Source: Zygnema cylindricum
Taxonomy: Eukaryota; Streptophyta; Zygnematophyceae; Zygnematales; Zygnemataceae
Length of the DNA: 64,000 nucleotides
NCBI GenBank assembly: GCA_037447655.1
Contig: JBBHKE010003115.1
Span: 124,001 to 188,000, forward strand
Direction: 5' to 3'
The notes below the pieces were generated by a model. It ran no database searches, was not told where the DNA came from, and saw only the letters and a list, made by a program, of their open reading frames with translations. Below are positions 44,736-56,689 of the stretch, piece after piece (within the stretch, counting starts at the first letter, position 1; each line of letters opens with the position of its first letter). Made by a program: the position numbers and the translations under genes.

Positions 44736-47700
44736 CTAGCTATCGTGTTCTTGCACAAAAAGTGAGGCGTGAGGATGGAGACCCGCCTCCCTAAGGGACT
44801 TGCTCTTGGTTTCCGGACCATATACAGTACGTGGAAAATTCGTCACCAACGAATAATTGGTCGACTGGAGAAGACCCAACGAATCCACGTAATTGTAAAC
44901 CGATTCCACGACATCAACGCTCCGGAAACGCCTCTCCTTTCGTTCACCACCCGGTAGTCGAACGACAACCTGCATCACCATTCATCTGTCAGTTTCTACA
45001 CACAAAACACAATAACACGTCCTATTCATAAAACAAACATTAAACTACATCTCAGCCAGTCAAAGAAAGAAGTACAGTTTTCTTCACCTGAGTAACATCT
45101 GGACCCTTCTCTGGCTCTTCTCCAAGCTTAGCCGCCTTCTCCATCCGATGCCGCTTCATGGCGGCCTCCTGTTCCGCTACTTTCTGGGCGAGTGTTTCTC
45201 GGGCGACTTCTTCCTCTCTCCTCCTCCGCTCACTCTCGTCTGCTTCTCTTTTCAGCCTGTCAGCTTCCTCTTGATTTTTGCGTTCTCGTTCCTGAAGCCG
45301 ATCCAAAATGCCCAAACCACAGCGAGTCCTCAAATTTTAGCCGGTCAATTTCTTGGAGACAATTTCAAAACCGGTGGTCGCATGTTCAAGAGGGGCAAAA
45401 AATACAAACATCTTGCAGTGGAGGAGAATTTGATGGTATTCCTCCCCTTCCCTTTGGGGAAAGGTAGACACGCAGCAACCACGAGCCAATCAGAATGCAC
45501 TAAAATAAGATAGCCAAAACAGACATAAAAGAACGGACTGAACAAGAGATACCAAGCACACCTCGACGGAAGAACAAATTCCATAGCCAGCCTTGTATAA
45601 CCACCAAAGTCATTTTGCACTTGTTTAAGAAAACCATCAAACCTGAAAAGGCAGCCACGATAAAAAGTGTGTGCCCAAGACTGGTACAGTAATAATGAGA
45701 TAAAAGCCAGTGCTATGGATGAGATGAAGGGTGAGATAGAGGGCAGTAACTTTGAAGCCTGAACTTTATTGAAGGTAAGATGAAGAAACAAAATACTCTG
45801 AACCAACAATCGTCTGCGAATCTCTCTTTGCACCCAGCAAGCTTCTTTGAGACTCCAGAACTACATTCCTCATTCCTCAAGCTTCTCAAAAGCATTGACA
45901 GCCCAAAAAAAAGAAGAAATTGCAACACAAAAGTAAGAAAGAAAAGGTGAGTGAGCCTAGAAGTCAGTAAGTTAGAAAGAAGCGAGTTGTCTGAGAAATA
46001 GTGTTGCAATGTAAAAAGTAGAGCTGGCAAAAAACGGTTCCTCGTGGGCTTCCATATCCGCCTCTGTTATAGAAGAGAAGTGTTGCTCATATTAATTTTA
46101 ACATCCAATAACAGACAACATAAGATCTTTCCAATCGAGCACAGCACAGCCTGCCAAAACTTGTGCTTACAACTGTACAAACAAAGTAATGACCAGTGCC
46201 CATGTGATTGCATACCATGAAATTATGACTACAACAACATTTGCCCCACATTAGACACCTTAAGTCAGGCATTCCCAACAACCAAATTCAATACTTATGA
46301 CAGTCTGTCACACATCAAACTGCATAACACCTTTCATAGCTGTTGCCATCTCTATTCCGGACATACAGGACTGAAACTCACCTGATCAAGTGAAATAAAA
46401 ACTGTCCCACACTTTAAGAATACCTGTCGCCATACTTATTCCATTCCAAAGATACAGAAGAGAAACTGACCTGATCAGCAAGAAGAGCGGCCTGGTAAGC
46501 AGCATCCTGTTCCTCCCTCAAACGACGACTGACCAAAAGTTCTTCTGCCTCCACACGAGCAGCAACTAACATAGCACCCTGCTCGTCAAGAACTTTTTGT
46601 AACTGCGAAATTAAAAATTCAGGGGACACAGGCCCTTCCATCTGACCAACAACCCACAATGACAAGGCATAAACTGATTAATACATGCGGCTGTCGAACA
46701 CAGACTTCTTCAAATTCTCAAGGTTTCTAAGTGGAGAAAAAGGAGCTGACACTATACAGCTTTATATGTTAGACTCTGGTAAACAATGGAACGGAGCATT
46801 AGAGCGGACAATGTTTGCCACAAACACAAGATATGTCCACTTGTCTTGCCGACTTGTATCCTACTTAACATATGCATCTCTCGGTCACAAGGGATGCAAA
46901 ACCTCCGAAGACTCGAGTACTAGTAAACTATGGGAAGGCAAATTAATTGAATGCAACACCTTAAAACTTGAAGCTCGAAACGGAGGAACTACACTTGTTT
47001 AATTAACGTACGTACAACTTTAAAAACATAGTATCTTTCATACGATAAGTAACTGGGAGCTAAACTCGGTACAATGGTTCATGCTTTGGAGTTCTCAATA
47101 AGTGGACTACGGCACCGTTCTTTAACATTCCCATGTCCAACTGACCAACAGTAATATGAGTGTCCTCTATATGCGTAGGTACAAAATTTTACTCAAAAAT
47201 GACAAGGACAACCCTCAACCATCCCTACTTCAAGATTTCAAAAACACGCACAGTGCAAAAACATCATACACCCACTATTCTTTCAGTCACAAATAGCCAA
47301 GTATGTGCACAAACAGATAACTTCTTTCTTTCACAATACAGGAACGTGCGGTAAAGCTAAACAATTACAACATTAAGATTTGGAAAAAAACCTGAAAAAA
47401 AGGCGAAGATAAAATAAAGATAAAATAAAATAAAAATCCTCCATAACTCTAAACCTAAAAAGGTTCTTAAGGCTTCAAAGTACCTGCTGAAGTAAAGCCA
47501 CACGCTGATTGGTTGATCCGGTCACAACAGCACAAAAAGGATAGGTTGGAGCTTTCAAACTATTGCTCATCTGATAACCTTCAGTACTTCTTACATCTCC
47601 TCCCCAGGAAACAAAATTCTCATTAATAAACTGTGTGACGACTTCTGAACAGAGTGTGTTGTGGCAAAATGAAGGAGTGTTCATATGTTCGGGCGAGTGA

Positions 47701-48407
47701 AGGTATACGAATAAAAACTTAAACTGCTCACTGGCACTCCTAACAGCTTCAAGAAAAGTAAGATTTACAAAAGATGGGTGCACAGTCCCATACTCTGCTT
47801 CAAACCTTTGAACAAAAAGAGTAGAATCGGACTGAGGCTGTGTTAATCTTCCGTACGGTTGTGTCCCACCTGCCAAATAAGTAGCAACTGAACCAACTGT
47901 TGTCAACGATGTTGACAAAACTCCCCCAACCAACCAAAGCCCTAAGCTTACTGCTCCTTTCAGAATCTTAAAACTTCTAGAAACCATCCAGAAAGGAACA
48001 TTCACGGCTCTCCACACCATATTATTATTTTCCCTAAAACTTGCCGATCTTCCAGGAGGAAGGCCTCCTCCTTGGCTTGCCTCCTGTGGATAAGCAGCTG
48101 TTCCTACTGTTCCTGATGATGATGATGACCTTCTTCCTCCATTTCCATTCATGTCTGTCCATTGTGGTACAGATGAAGAAGCGGCGCCATTGTTTCTTGA
48201 GCGTAAAAGGGCTCCTCCATACGATGATGGCCCTGCTAATGGCTCCTCTCTTTCTCTCTCCTCTCTCTCTCCTGAAGTCGCAGCGAGAATGGTACCCACT
48301 GCAGCATCTAAATCCCAATCATGTGCCTCCAAAATGGCAATGCACTGCTGAGGATCAGACATTCCTGTCACATCTTGAAAGGACTGAAGCTTCGCAGGAG
48401 CATCCAT
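44736..48407 (-). CDS. PUX10: FAF2/UBXD8-type UBX protein (plant PUX10-like), four exons
   Basis: Exons on the minus strand: 48407-47484, 46641-46471, 45291-45088 and 44969-44736, with GT-AG introns of 842, 1179 and 118 bp, all phase 0, giving about 510 residues. Order: UBA-like domain (about 8-43, CIAILEAHDWDLDAAV), Ser/Gly-rich linker, hydrophobic hairpin (about 139-180), UAS thioredoxin-like domain (about 200-350, including EGYQMSNSLKAPTYPF), charged coiled coil (about 355-430) and C-terminal UBX (VVVRLPGGERKERRF to LFVQEHD). Family members insert in the ER or lipid-droplet membrane by the hairpin and recruit CDC48/p97 through UBX for protein extraction. Human FAF2 has about 445 residues and Arabidopsis PUX10 about 480. 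The exon model is inferred from splice motifs and homology; no breaks are seen. Confidence 0.93.
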
Positions 48408-49110
48408 TCCTACAAAACCGTTTCAAAACAGTTCCAAAATAGTTTCAACGCAATTTCAAAACAGTTTCAAAACAGTTTCAGAACAGTTTCAAAACAAAAC
48501 GTGTGAGGAAGTGGAGGGACTACGGATTGCGACAGTGACAAGTATTGATTTAACGGGAAAACTACACCAAATCTACACCCGTACAGAGAAGCGAGAGACT
48601 GTCGAGTACGCGCTCCAATAGAACCTGTGTGCGGAAATTCTCGATTTCTTTAACTCATAAACATTCAAAAGAGCCTGAAAGCTTTCACTGTAGGGATGAA
48701 GATGGGAGAAGAAAAGTGAATTGCATTCTGCTTAACAAGTAAACACCACTTCACAGAGAAATTGAACTATTTCATGATATAAATGTACCTAAGGTGCCTA
48801 GGGTTAGTTACTTGGTTGCAACAAGAAAGAAACCGCACGGATACAGTCAGGAATTTTTGCGGAGACCATAGTAAAACCGTACAAGGCATGAAAGCTATAT
48901 TCGAAACGTACGTGACGTACGAGTAACGGGATACCGTATGTATCGTATTCTTTTGATTTCATTACGTACACTTTTTCGTACGTATTTTTTGAGAGGACAG
49001 TAAAAGTGTAAAACAAATTATAGAATTTGCTACGTAAAATTTTTGTATTGTTTATTTACTTTGTGCACTTTTCATATTTTTCAAACACAGCATAAAACTA
49101 CAGTACAGTA
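48408..49110. promoter_or_regulatory. Upstream region of the UBX gene with 11-bp repeats
   Basis: Presumed 5' UTR and promoter of the minus-strand gene. From 48416 to 48500 an 11-bp unit (CAGTTTCAAAA) recurs about seven times with small changes. No clear TATA box could be assigned. The 12-kb transposon begins about 700 bp upstream of the start codon, so it may have displaced or supplied promoter sequence. Confidence 0.5.
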
Positions 49111-50169
49111 CACCGCGCATCGTTATTAGTGTCAACGACACTAATTTGGGTTCTTAAAATTTTGATTTTTTTCCCAAAATAGTATACATGATTTTAATTT
49201 TTCCTTGACTATAATTGAGGTTACGTACAAAATAGCGTAAAAACCGAAAGTACAATAATGTATAATTAGTATGGTGTACGGATGATGTCAGATGGTACAT
49301 ATTTGTACCTTTTTACTTTAAAATATTTAAAATAAATTATAAATTATAAGCGCATGCATATGAACGTGCGCTGAAAAAATGGGTTCAATCTCGTCGCCAA
49401 AAACCTCTTTCGCACAAGATCTCCTATAATCGCCTGTTCTGCAGTGTGAACGTAAAATATATTCGAATGTGCGAATTCATGATGTCCCAGTGAACTGTTT
49501 TTATTTTACACGTTCACGTAAACCGTCTTAAAACTGCGTACTCTTGATTCATGTGATTTTTTACTGTTCAGTTTTTTTTTACTGTTATAAACACTATAAC
49601 ATGTATTTTGTCCAATTAGCGTCAATATGTGCTATATTTCGGTACAACAAACGAATATAGCGTAAATGTTTATTCTAATATGGTGTCTATGGGTGATTTC
49701 ACTCCAAATTAGAATTAATGTATACGTTAATAAGGGGTCGAAGTGACAATGGACCACAAATTACAATTAATTAATTATAATAATTAGAATAAAAAACAAC
49801 ATTTGGCGTTGATGATATTTGGGACGGCTTAACGCCAAATGCGGATAATCCACAGAAAAATGGATCCCTTGTTGAACGAATCTCATCCATCCATTTATTT
49901 TTTGTTTTTTTAGGGATCTGACGCTGCGTCGTCATTTTGTCAAACGAACACATTCTCATTCGTTTCATGAAGAAGCAGGCGAAAACACTGCCGCACCTTC
50001 GTTTCATTTCCATGGATTCCAGGTCGCATGTGGCGGCTCCTTGTCCCTCTGCATATAGCGCGTCACTCCATTTACCTTTCATTGCCTCTGCCCCTCTTTC
50101 GCGCTCCCTTTTTTTCCGAACCTACCTATGCTTATCTCCCTCTTTTAATTTTGAAAGTTTTTTAAAATG

Positions 50170-50965
50170 TGCTCTTTCTCGTTTATGCCCTCTCCCTTCA
50201 CCTCTCTCTCTCCCTCTCAATCTATCTCCATTCCCTCTCCCTTTCCCTCTCCCTCCCCCCTCCCTCTACCTCTCTCTTTCCCTCTCCTTTCCCTGCTCTC
50301 ACATTCCCTCTCCCTTTCCCTTTACCTCTCCTTCTCACCCTCTCGATCTGCCGCACTATCTCCCTTCCCCTATTCCTCTCCCTCTCCCCACTCCCTCGAT
50401 CTGCCGCATTATCTCCCTCCCACTCTCTCTCTCCCTCTCCTTTTCTTCGATCTGCCTCTATCTCTCCCTCTCCCTCTCCCTTTTACCCTCTCTTTCCCTC
50501 TCCCTCTCCTCTCCCTCTCCCTCTCTCTTTCCCTCTCCCTTCCCTACTCTCTTCCATTTCATCTCCCTTTCCCTTACACTCTCCTTCTCACTTTCTCGAG
50601 ATGCCGGTGTATCTCCCTTCCCTTATTCCTCTCCCTCTCCCCATTCCCTCCTTCTGCCTTTATCTCTCCCTCTCCCTTTTTCTCTCCCTTCCCCTCTCCC
50701 TTTCCCTCTCACCCTCACAATCTGTCGCACTCTCATCCATTACCTCATACTCTCCCTCTCCCTCACCCATTAGGCTGCCACCTCTCCCACTCCCTCATCC
50801 TCTCCCTTTCACTCTATCTCCCCCGTTGAAATTGTTGTACTCTCTAACCCTCGATCTCCCTCTTCCTCTCCCATTTCCTTTTCCCTATACTCAAAATCAT
50901 GTGGTTTCTCCTTCCCTTTCTCCCTCTCCCATTTACTCCCCTCTTCCCCTCTCCCGTTTACCCCC
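50170..50965. repeat. Long CTCTCCCT-rich polypyrimidine tract
   Basis: About 800 bp of almost pure pyrimidine on the plus strand built from CTCTCCCT and CCCTTTCC words, with a few CGATCTGCCGCA interruptions. All three plus frames stay open because stops cannot occur, giving false Ser/Leu/Pro-rich proteins. Such tracts can form triplexes and are unstable. Confidence 0.9.
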
Positions 50966-51602
50966 CCATTAAAATTACACATTAATATCATTAATTTTTA
51001 TAACTTACTCCATTGTTGTATTTTTTTCTCTGTTGTAGGCACGGGATTATATTCAGTTAGTTGATTGTGATGGAGGAACAAATGTACAGATTGTGGGAAT
51101 GTCATGGAGTTATCTTTACTCCATTTAATATTAGTACTTCCAAACACATGTTTACATGAGTTAGAGGAGGTTATTAGAATATCATTTGTTACAAAGGATA
51201 ATTTTTATAGACGATGTACATTTCATTCATGTAGACTAATATTTTATTTAATTTTGAAAAATAGGTTGGTTTTACATATTGTAGTTTTTTTACGGTGAAC
51301 CTCTTTGTCATTCTTAGGCGAAAAGGATTAAATTTATTTCCAAGTGTATTAATGTCATGTTTTTTAAATTGTAATTCATTTTTATGTTGTTGCAATGAAG
51401 GGTGCTGTGATTTTAATTCTACATGTTTTTTAAATGTTAAGTGATACACTTGATGAAGTGCGTGGTCATTGTTAACTATTTTCGTTGTCACACATGTGAT
51501 TGTTTTTCACACTTTTTTTTTTGGAATATGTCACATTATTTTCATTTTATTATTTATTTTATCTCAGTCAATCTCCCTTTTTTTCTCTGTCTCTCTCTCC
51601 CT

Positions 51603-52375
51603 TATGGTACTCAGCGACGAAACTGTCTCGTCACTGAATGGTATTTTTTTTTATTCTGCCAGTCAACGACGAGAATTCCTCGGTGCTGAATGGCATGTTT
51701 CATTTTTCACCATTCACCACAAACACTGAGTCAAATGAAGGTCTTATGGTACTCAGCGACGAGACAGTCTCGTCGCGACGAGACTATCTCGTCGCTGAAT
51801 GGTATGTTTTTCTATCTTGCCAGTCAACAACGACAATTCCTCGGTGCTGAACGACATGCTTCATTTTTCACCAATCAGCACAAACACAGTCAAAACAAGG
51901 TCTTTAGGTACTCAGCGACGACAAAGTCTCGTCGCGACGAGACTATCTTGTCGCTGAATGGTATGTTTTTCTATCTTGCCAGTCAACAACGACAATTCCT
52001 CGGTGCTGAACGACATGCTTCATTTTTCACCAATCAGCACAAACACATTCAAAACAAGGTCTTTAGGTACTCAACGACGACAAAGTCTCGTCGCGACGAG
52101 ACTATCTTGTCGCTGAATGGTATTTTTTTTTTAATTATGCCAGACAATCACGAGGATTCCTCAGTGCTGAACGGCATGCTTTATTTTTCACCATTCAACA
52201 CAAACACTGAGTCAAAACAAGGTCTTTAGGTACTCAGCGACGACAAAGTCTCGTCGTGACGAGACTATCTTGTCGCTGAATGGTATTTTTTTTTAATTAT
52301 GCCAGACAATCACGAGAATTCTTCAGTGCTGAACGACATGCTTTATTTTTCACCATTCAGCACAAACATTGAGTC
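51603..52375. repeat. About 160-bp hairpin satellite, left block
   Basis: Units start at 51606, 51748, 51907, 52066 and 52229 with GGTACTCAGCGACGA. Most units carry the perfect palindrome AGTCTCGTCGCGACGAGACT, set between outer arms ACTCAGCGACGA and TCGTCGCTGAAT, so each can form a cruciform of about 50 bp. The rest of the unit is a shared AT-rich spacer. Confidence 0.9.
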
Positions 52376-54155
52376 AGTATATGAGACTTCCCACTACCTA
52401 TCTATACGGCTTTAAAGCCATAAACTCTTCCTCCCCTGACTCTAAGCACTCACTAACCATTATGCCTGAGTCTGACTCAGTTCCATCAAGCTTCTGTCTG
52501 AATTCCATTGGAGTTACAGATCCTTTTACATCTTTCATTTCAAATTTTTCCAGCATATTACTTATTGCTTCCTTTTCGGTAAACATAATGAGTTTTCTGT
52601 TTTTTCTCTCTCTACCTGTATTCCTAAGATATACTTAGATTCACCAAGGTCTTTCATCTCGAACCTTGACCTTAAAGCCGTTTTATTCAATGTATCTCAT
52701 CCATAGACTTGCTTATTAAAAGCAAGTCATCCACATATACAGCAATATAAAGAATCCCATCCTCCCCTTGTAGTACATACACTGAATGATCTAAACTTAT
52801 CCTTTGAAATCCTAGTCTAGTAAAAAATTCATCTAGTTTTAAGTTCCATTGTCTGGGAGCTTGTTTCAGCCCATACAAAGATTTTATTAGTTTACAGACT
52901 AAGTTTTTTTTCCCTTTCTCTACATACATCTCTGGTTGTTTCATATAAACGGTTTCCTCTAACTCTCCATGCAGGAAGGCAGTCTTAACGTCCATTTGGT
53001 GTACTTCCATGTTTTCTATAGCAGCTAAACTTAGTAAGATTTTAACAGTGGGAAATCTGACAACTGGATAGAAGGTTTCCTCAAAATCAATACCTTTTGT
53101 CTGATTGTAACCTTTGGCCACAAGTATGGCATTGTACCTTTCAATGGTGTTGTCCGAGTTGAGTTTCACTTTGAACACCCATTTGCTACCGATGGCTTTC
53201 CTGCCCGAAGGAAGATCCACCTGCTCCCACGTCTGCGCCTCCATGATGGACTTCATTTTGTCGTTTACCGCCTCAATCCAATGATTTCTTTCTGGTGATG
53301 AGAAGGCCTCCTGAATTGTTAACCGTTCCATTATAGCTGCAAAGAAAGCAAAATGTAAGCTTGCTTGCAAACAGTTGCTGGTTCTTCTTCCCCCCAAAAA
53401 TTTTGACGTTGAAATCGTCGGCAACCTGCGATTTGTTGTCTTGTTCTGAGCTGTTGTCAGTACCGAAACTAGATCTGGATGTGTTGGTTCCACATGTGTA
53501 GGAAGTTATGTAGATGTTGTTGTTGTATCGGGTTTTGCAGCAGGTGTTGCATCTCGTCGAGGAACCTATGGAGATGTAGTTGTAGCCGGCGAGTGTGACT
53601 GAAAATAAACAAGTTGAGTATTGTGAAATATCACATACTCTTGTACCTTTCCTGCTTTTTCACTTTCGGTGTTTGTGAATAGATAAACCGAATCTTGTTT
53701 ATCATTCAACTCTATATTTATACATATAATAAATTTCTTCTTCTATAAGACATATACCCTATAACTCTTTCCATTGTCATCATATCCCATAAAGATCCCA
53801 GGTAAGCCCTTAGCTTCCATTGTCCATCTAGTCTGCGATGTGTCTAAGACAAAACATTTGCTGCCAAATACTCTAAAGTGACTAACATCTGGTTTCATAC
53901 CTGTCCTGAGTTCATAAGCTGTAGTCTTAACCAATCTAGATGCAATTATATTTTTAATATAAAACGCACATTTGAGTGCTTCAGCCCAGAATTTCAAATC
54001 TAAACCTTTGTCAGCAAGCATAGACCTAGCACTTTCTGTTACAGTTCTATTTAGTCTTTCAAATACACCATTCTGTTCCGGTGTGAACAGAACTGTCAGG
54101 TTATGATTGATACCTTCTTGGAGGAGAAATTGTTCGAAGTCCTTTGAAGTATATG
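52376..54155 (-). mobile_element. copia D internal fragment without LTRs
   Basis: Minus-strand integrase end (54021-53743, KCFVLDTSQTRW), linker, and reverse transcriptase (53493-52690, with AFLHGE, LYGLKQAPRQWN and YVDD), ending within the region before RNase H at about 52398. No gag, RNase H or LTR is present. The octamer AGTATATG lies at each end (52376-52383, 54148-54155), and the satellite continues in register on the far side. Confidence 0.85.
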
Positions 54156-54363
54156 GTCTTTAGGTACTCAGCGACGACAAAGTCTCGTCGCGACGAGACT
54201 ATCTCGTCGCTGAATGGTATTTTTTTTTAATTATGCCAGTCAACGACGAGATTTCCTCAGTGCTGAAAGACATGTTGTATTTTTCACCATTTAGCACAAA
54301 CACCGAGTCAAAACAATGTGTTTAGGTACTCAGCGACGAGACTGTCTCGTCGCTGAATGGGAG
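54156..54363. repeat. About 160-bp hairpin satellite, right block
   Basis: Two further units start at 54163 and 54325; the second is shortened and has only the simple ACGAGACTGTCTCGT hairpin. The spacing fits the left block if copia D is removed. Confidence 0.88.
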
Positions 54364-54654
54364 AATGATAATCCAAACATAGAAACGATTTTACACCGTC
54401 ACTACAAATACATTTCATCCACATTTTTGGCCATTCAGGTATCATAAACAATATGAAAACAACAAAATGAAATAGGGATAGATAATATTCATCGTCAAAG
54501 AAAGAAATACAATGTATACTGCATACTGCAGTAAAAGAAAAGTAAATGTTTTAACCTATAAAAAAAAACCTAAAAAAAAATATTACAAAAAAATCCACAC
54601 TATTAGTAAAAAGATTTGCAAACGGCCCATAATCCATTATACAGCCACTCCTAA

Positions 54655-56440
54655 TTAAACCACTTCCCTAAAAAGTGCCTCATAATCACTGTATTCCTCT
54701 AAGTCTTCGTCATGACTGGCTTCATCATCTTGAATGTCGGCCTCTCGAAGGAGTTGGAGTAAATCGCGTGCGGGAGCCGAAGGAGGTGGCACCTCATCGC
54801 CATCGAAATGATTTCGCCATTTCATTATTATGACTTGCAAATCTTGCGTAAGCATGCTCTCCTCCCATTTGCCATCCTTTAATGACAATCCACACTGGAT
54901 CATCGCCTTTCGTGCCCATCCCATGCCATTTTTGTCTTTCATTTCGTTCACCTCTCGTATCGAATCGCGTGCCAACGTTAAGAAAAAGGCTTTACCCGGT
55001 CCAACTAACTTACCAGACCATCTTTGGCCCCTAGGTAAGGACCACTTGTGGCTCTCTACCCCCTTCATCTTCCAATCTTCCCATTTTCTTGACCACACTT
55101 CTTTGATTTTAGAAATTACAAATGAATCGGCAGGTTGCACTAAATGCGTTGCACACGGAGGAAAAAATTGGAGTGTGGTTTTCTTTGCGCGTAAAGCGGT
55201 GTTTAATTCCTCGGACATATTGTGACCGCCACAATTGTCCACAAATATAACCTTTTCACGCCCATCACGGTCTCCTTGGTATGACCTCGGTTCGGCGATC
55301 CATTGTGGGAAGACCGTCTTGTCGTTCCAACCTTTCGGCCCGGTACGGTAACAAACTCCTACAAAAGAGAGTGGGAAAAGATATTGAGTTAGGGAGGGAG
55401 AGAGAGGGCGAATAGTGTATGGGAAGAAATCAATATAAACAACATATCACCCCATGTTTAATATCTTGAGTGTGGAGTAGAAGGGAGAATAAGTGAGACA
55501 ATAACGTTAAAATTTTAAAGAAAAAATATTCTTAGGGAAAGAAAAACACCTGGTATGTCATCGTGGATGCCTTTGATCGGGTAATTACGGAGCTTGTTGG
55601 CGAAGATTAACATAGGAGATTCAATTCGGGCGTTCACTCCGCCCGTGAGTCGAACCATCAAAGTCATCGACTCCCACCTCCGGCAACATCCGCGTATTTG
55701 ACCACCTCGTCCCCGCGAAAACCCAACGTCTTTTTGTTATCCATATTTACAACCATGTGGGTTTCGTCCATGTTTTCGACTAGATCCTCGTTGTAGCGAC
55801 CTATAATCACAATAACACATAAAATTGTAAGTAAAACACATCACAAAAAAGTATGATGGTTGGGGCAACTACTTTCATTCGCTTATTTGCATTTATAACC
55901 TTAAAAAACAAAATTTAAAATAATATATGTAACATGTATTACAGCATATAGCAATGAGTTATACAAATGTTCAAAAAACTTACCCGATAAAAATCTTCTT
56001 TTTAATTCGCCCATGTGATATGCTACTGTTTTTTCGATGTATTCCTCCTTCTCCGGGCTTAATTGTAATTTTCCTTTTTGTGCCTTCGTCACAATACTGT
56101 GTTTTTCGCAAAACCGTTGCGTCCATCGTTTTGTCATTTTCATTTTAATCTCCTTACCCTTATTATCGACGAATAGTCTCCCATTCTCCTCTTTCATTTG
56201 TTTAATGATATGAGCAGCCATGGTCCCTACAATGGTTTGTGACATTTTCATACCCGCCTTCTTGAAGCGGTAAAACTCATCCACCAGCTCTGAGTGCACT
56301 GCTGTGACCCATGGAAACTCCTTCCTCCCCCTACCCGGCAGTGCCTTTGTCACCACCACATTTCTTCTTCCAAATACCGCAGACGACAAAGTATGTTTCG
56401 TCGCCCGTATGTCTCTCAATGTCGCAACCCGGCCCTTCCA
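54655..56440 (-). pseudogene. pogo-type DDD transposase, three exons, one frameshift
   Basis: Exons by GT-AG motifs: about 56440-55984, 55800-55550 and 55358-54655; phases agree. The first exon holds a helix-turn-helix/CENP-B-like region (GRGRKEFPWV, then WTQRFCEKHSIVTKAQKGKL). Catalytic acids: first Asp in ENMDETHMVVN (near 55767), second in VDNCGGHN (near 55235), third in THLVQPADSF (near 55130), followed by an acidic C-terminus. These motifs match the DDE_1 superfamily (pogo/jerky/CENP-B). In the middle exon a one-base loss at a G run (about 55688) breaks the frame; downstream coding resumes intact. A sequencing error is possible. It should cut and rejoin the element at TA sites if functional. 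Confidence 0.82.
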
Positions 56441-56689
56441 CCACCGACTTGTTTTTTGGTATTTTGCAACGAAAGGAAAGGAAAATAAAAAACATAAAAG
56501 AAAAAAAAAATGTCAGTCCTAATTCACTTAAAAAATATATATATATATCGTAATAAATTTGGTTCAACGACGGCTCGTCGCTAAATTCAGCTACCAATGC
56601 TGCTCATCGCTGGTTGAAGTATCTGGAGCCATTTCAAGATTCAGCGATGACATTAAACAATTAAGTGAGTGGGTGAAACATGGGAAGTG

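Noticed and set aside
45052-46281. Several short frames between exons of the UBX gene
   Set aside because: They lie in introns or extend exons past good splice sites; none has a domain of its own.
49937-50972. Three overlapping long Ser/Leu/Pro open frames
   Set aside because: They arise from a polypyrimidine tract in which stop codons cannot form; all three frames stay open.
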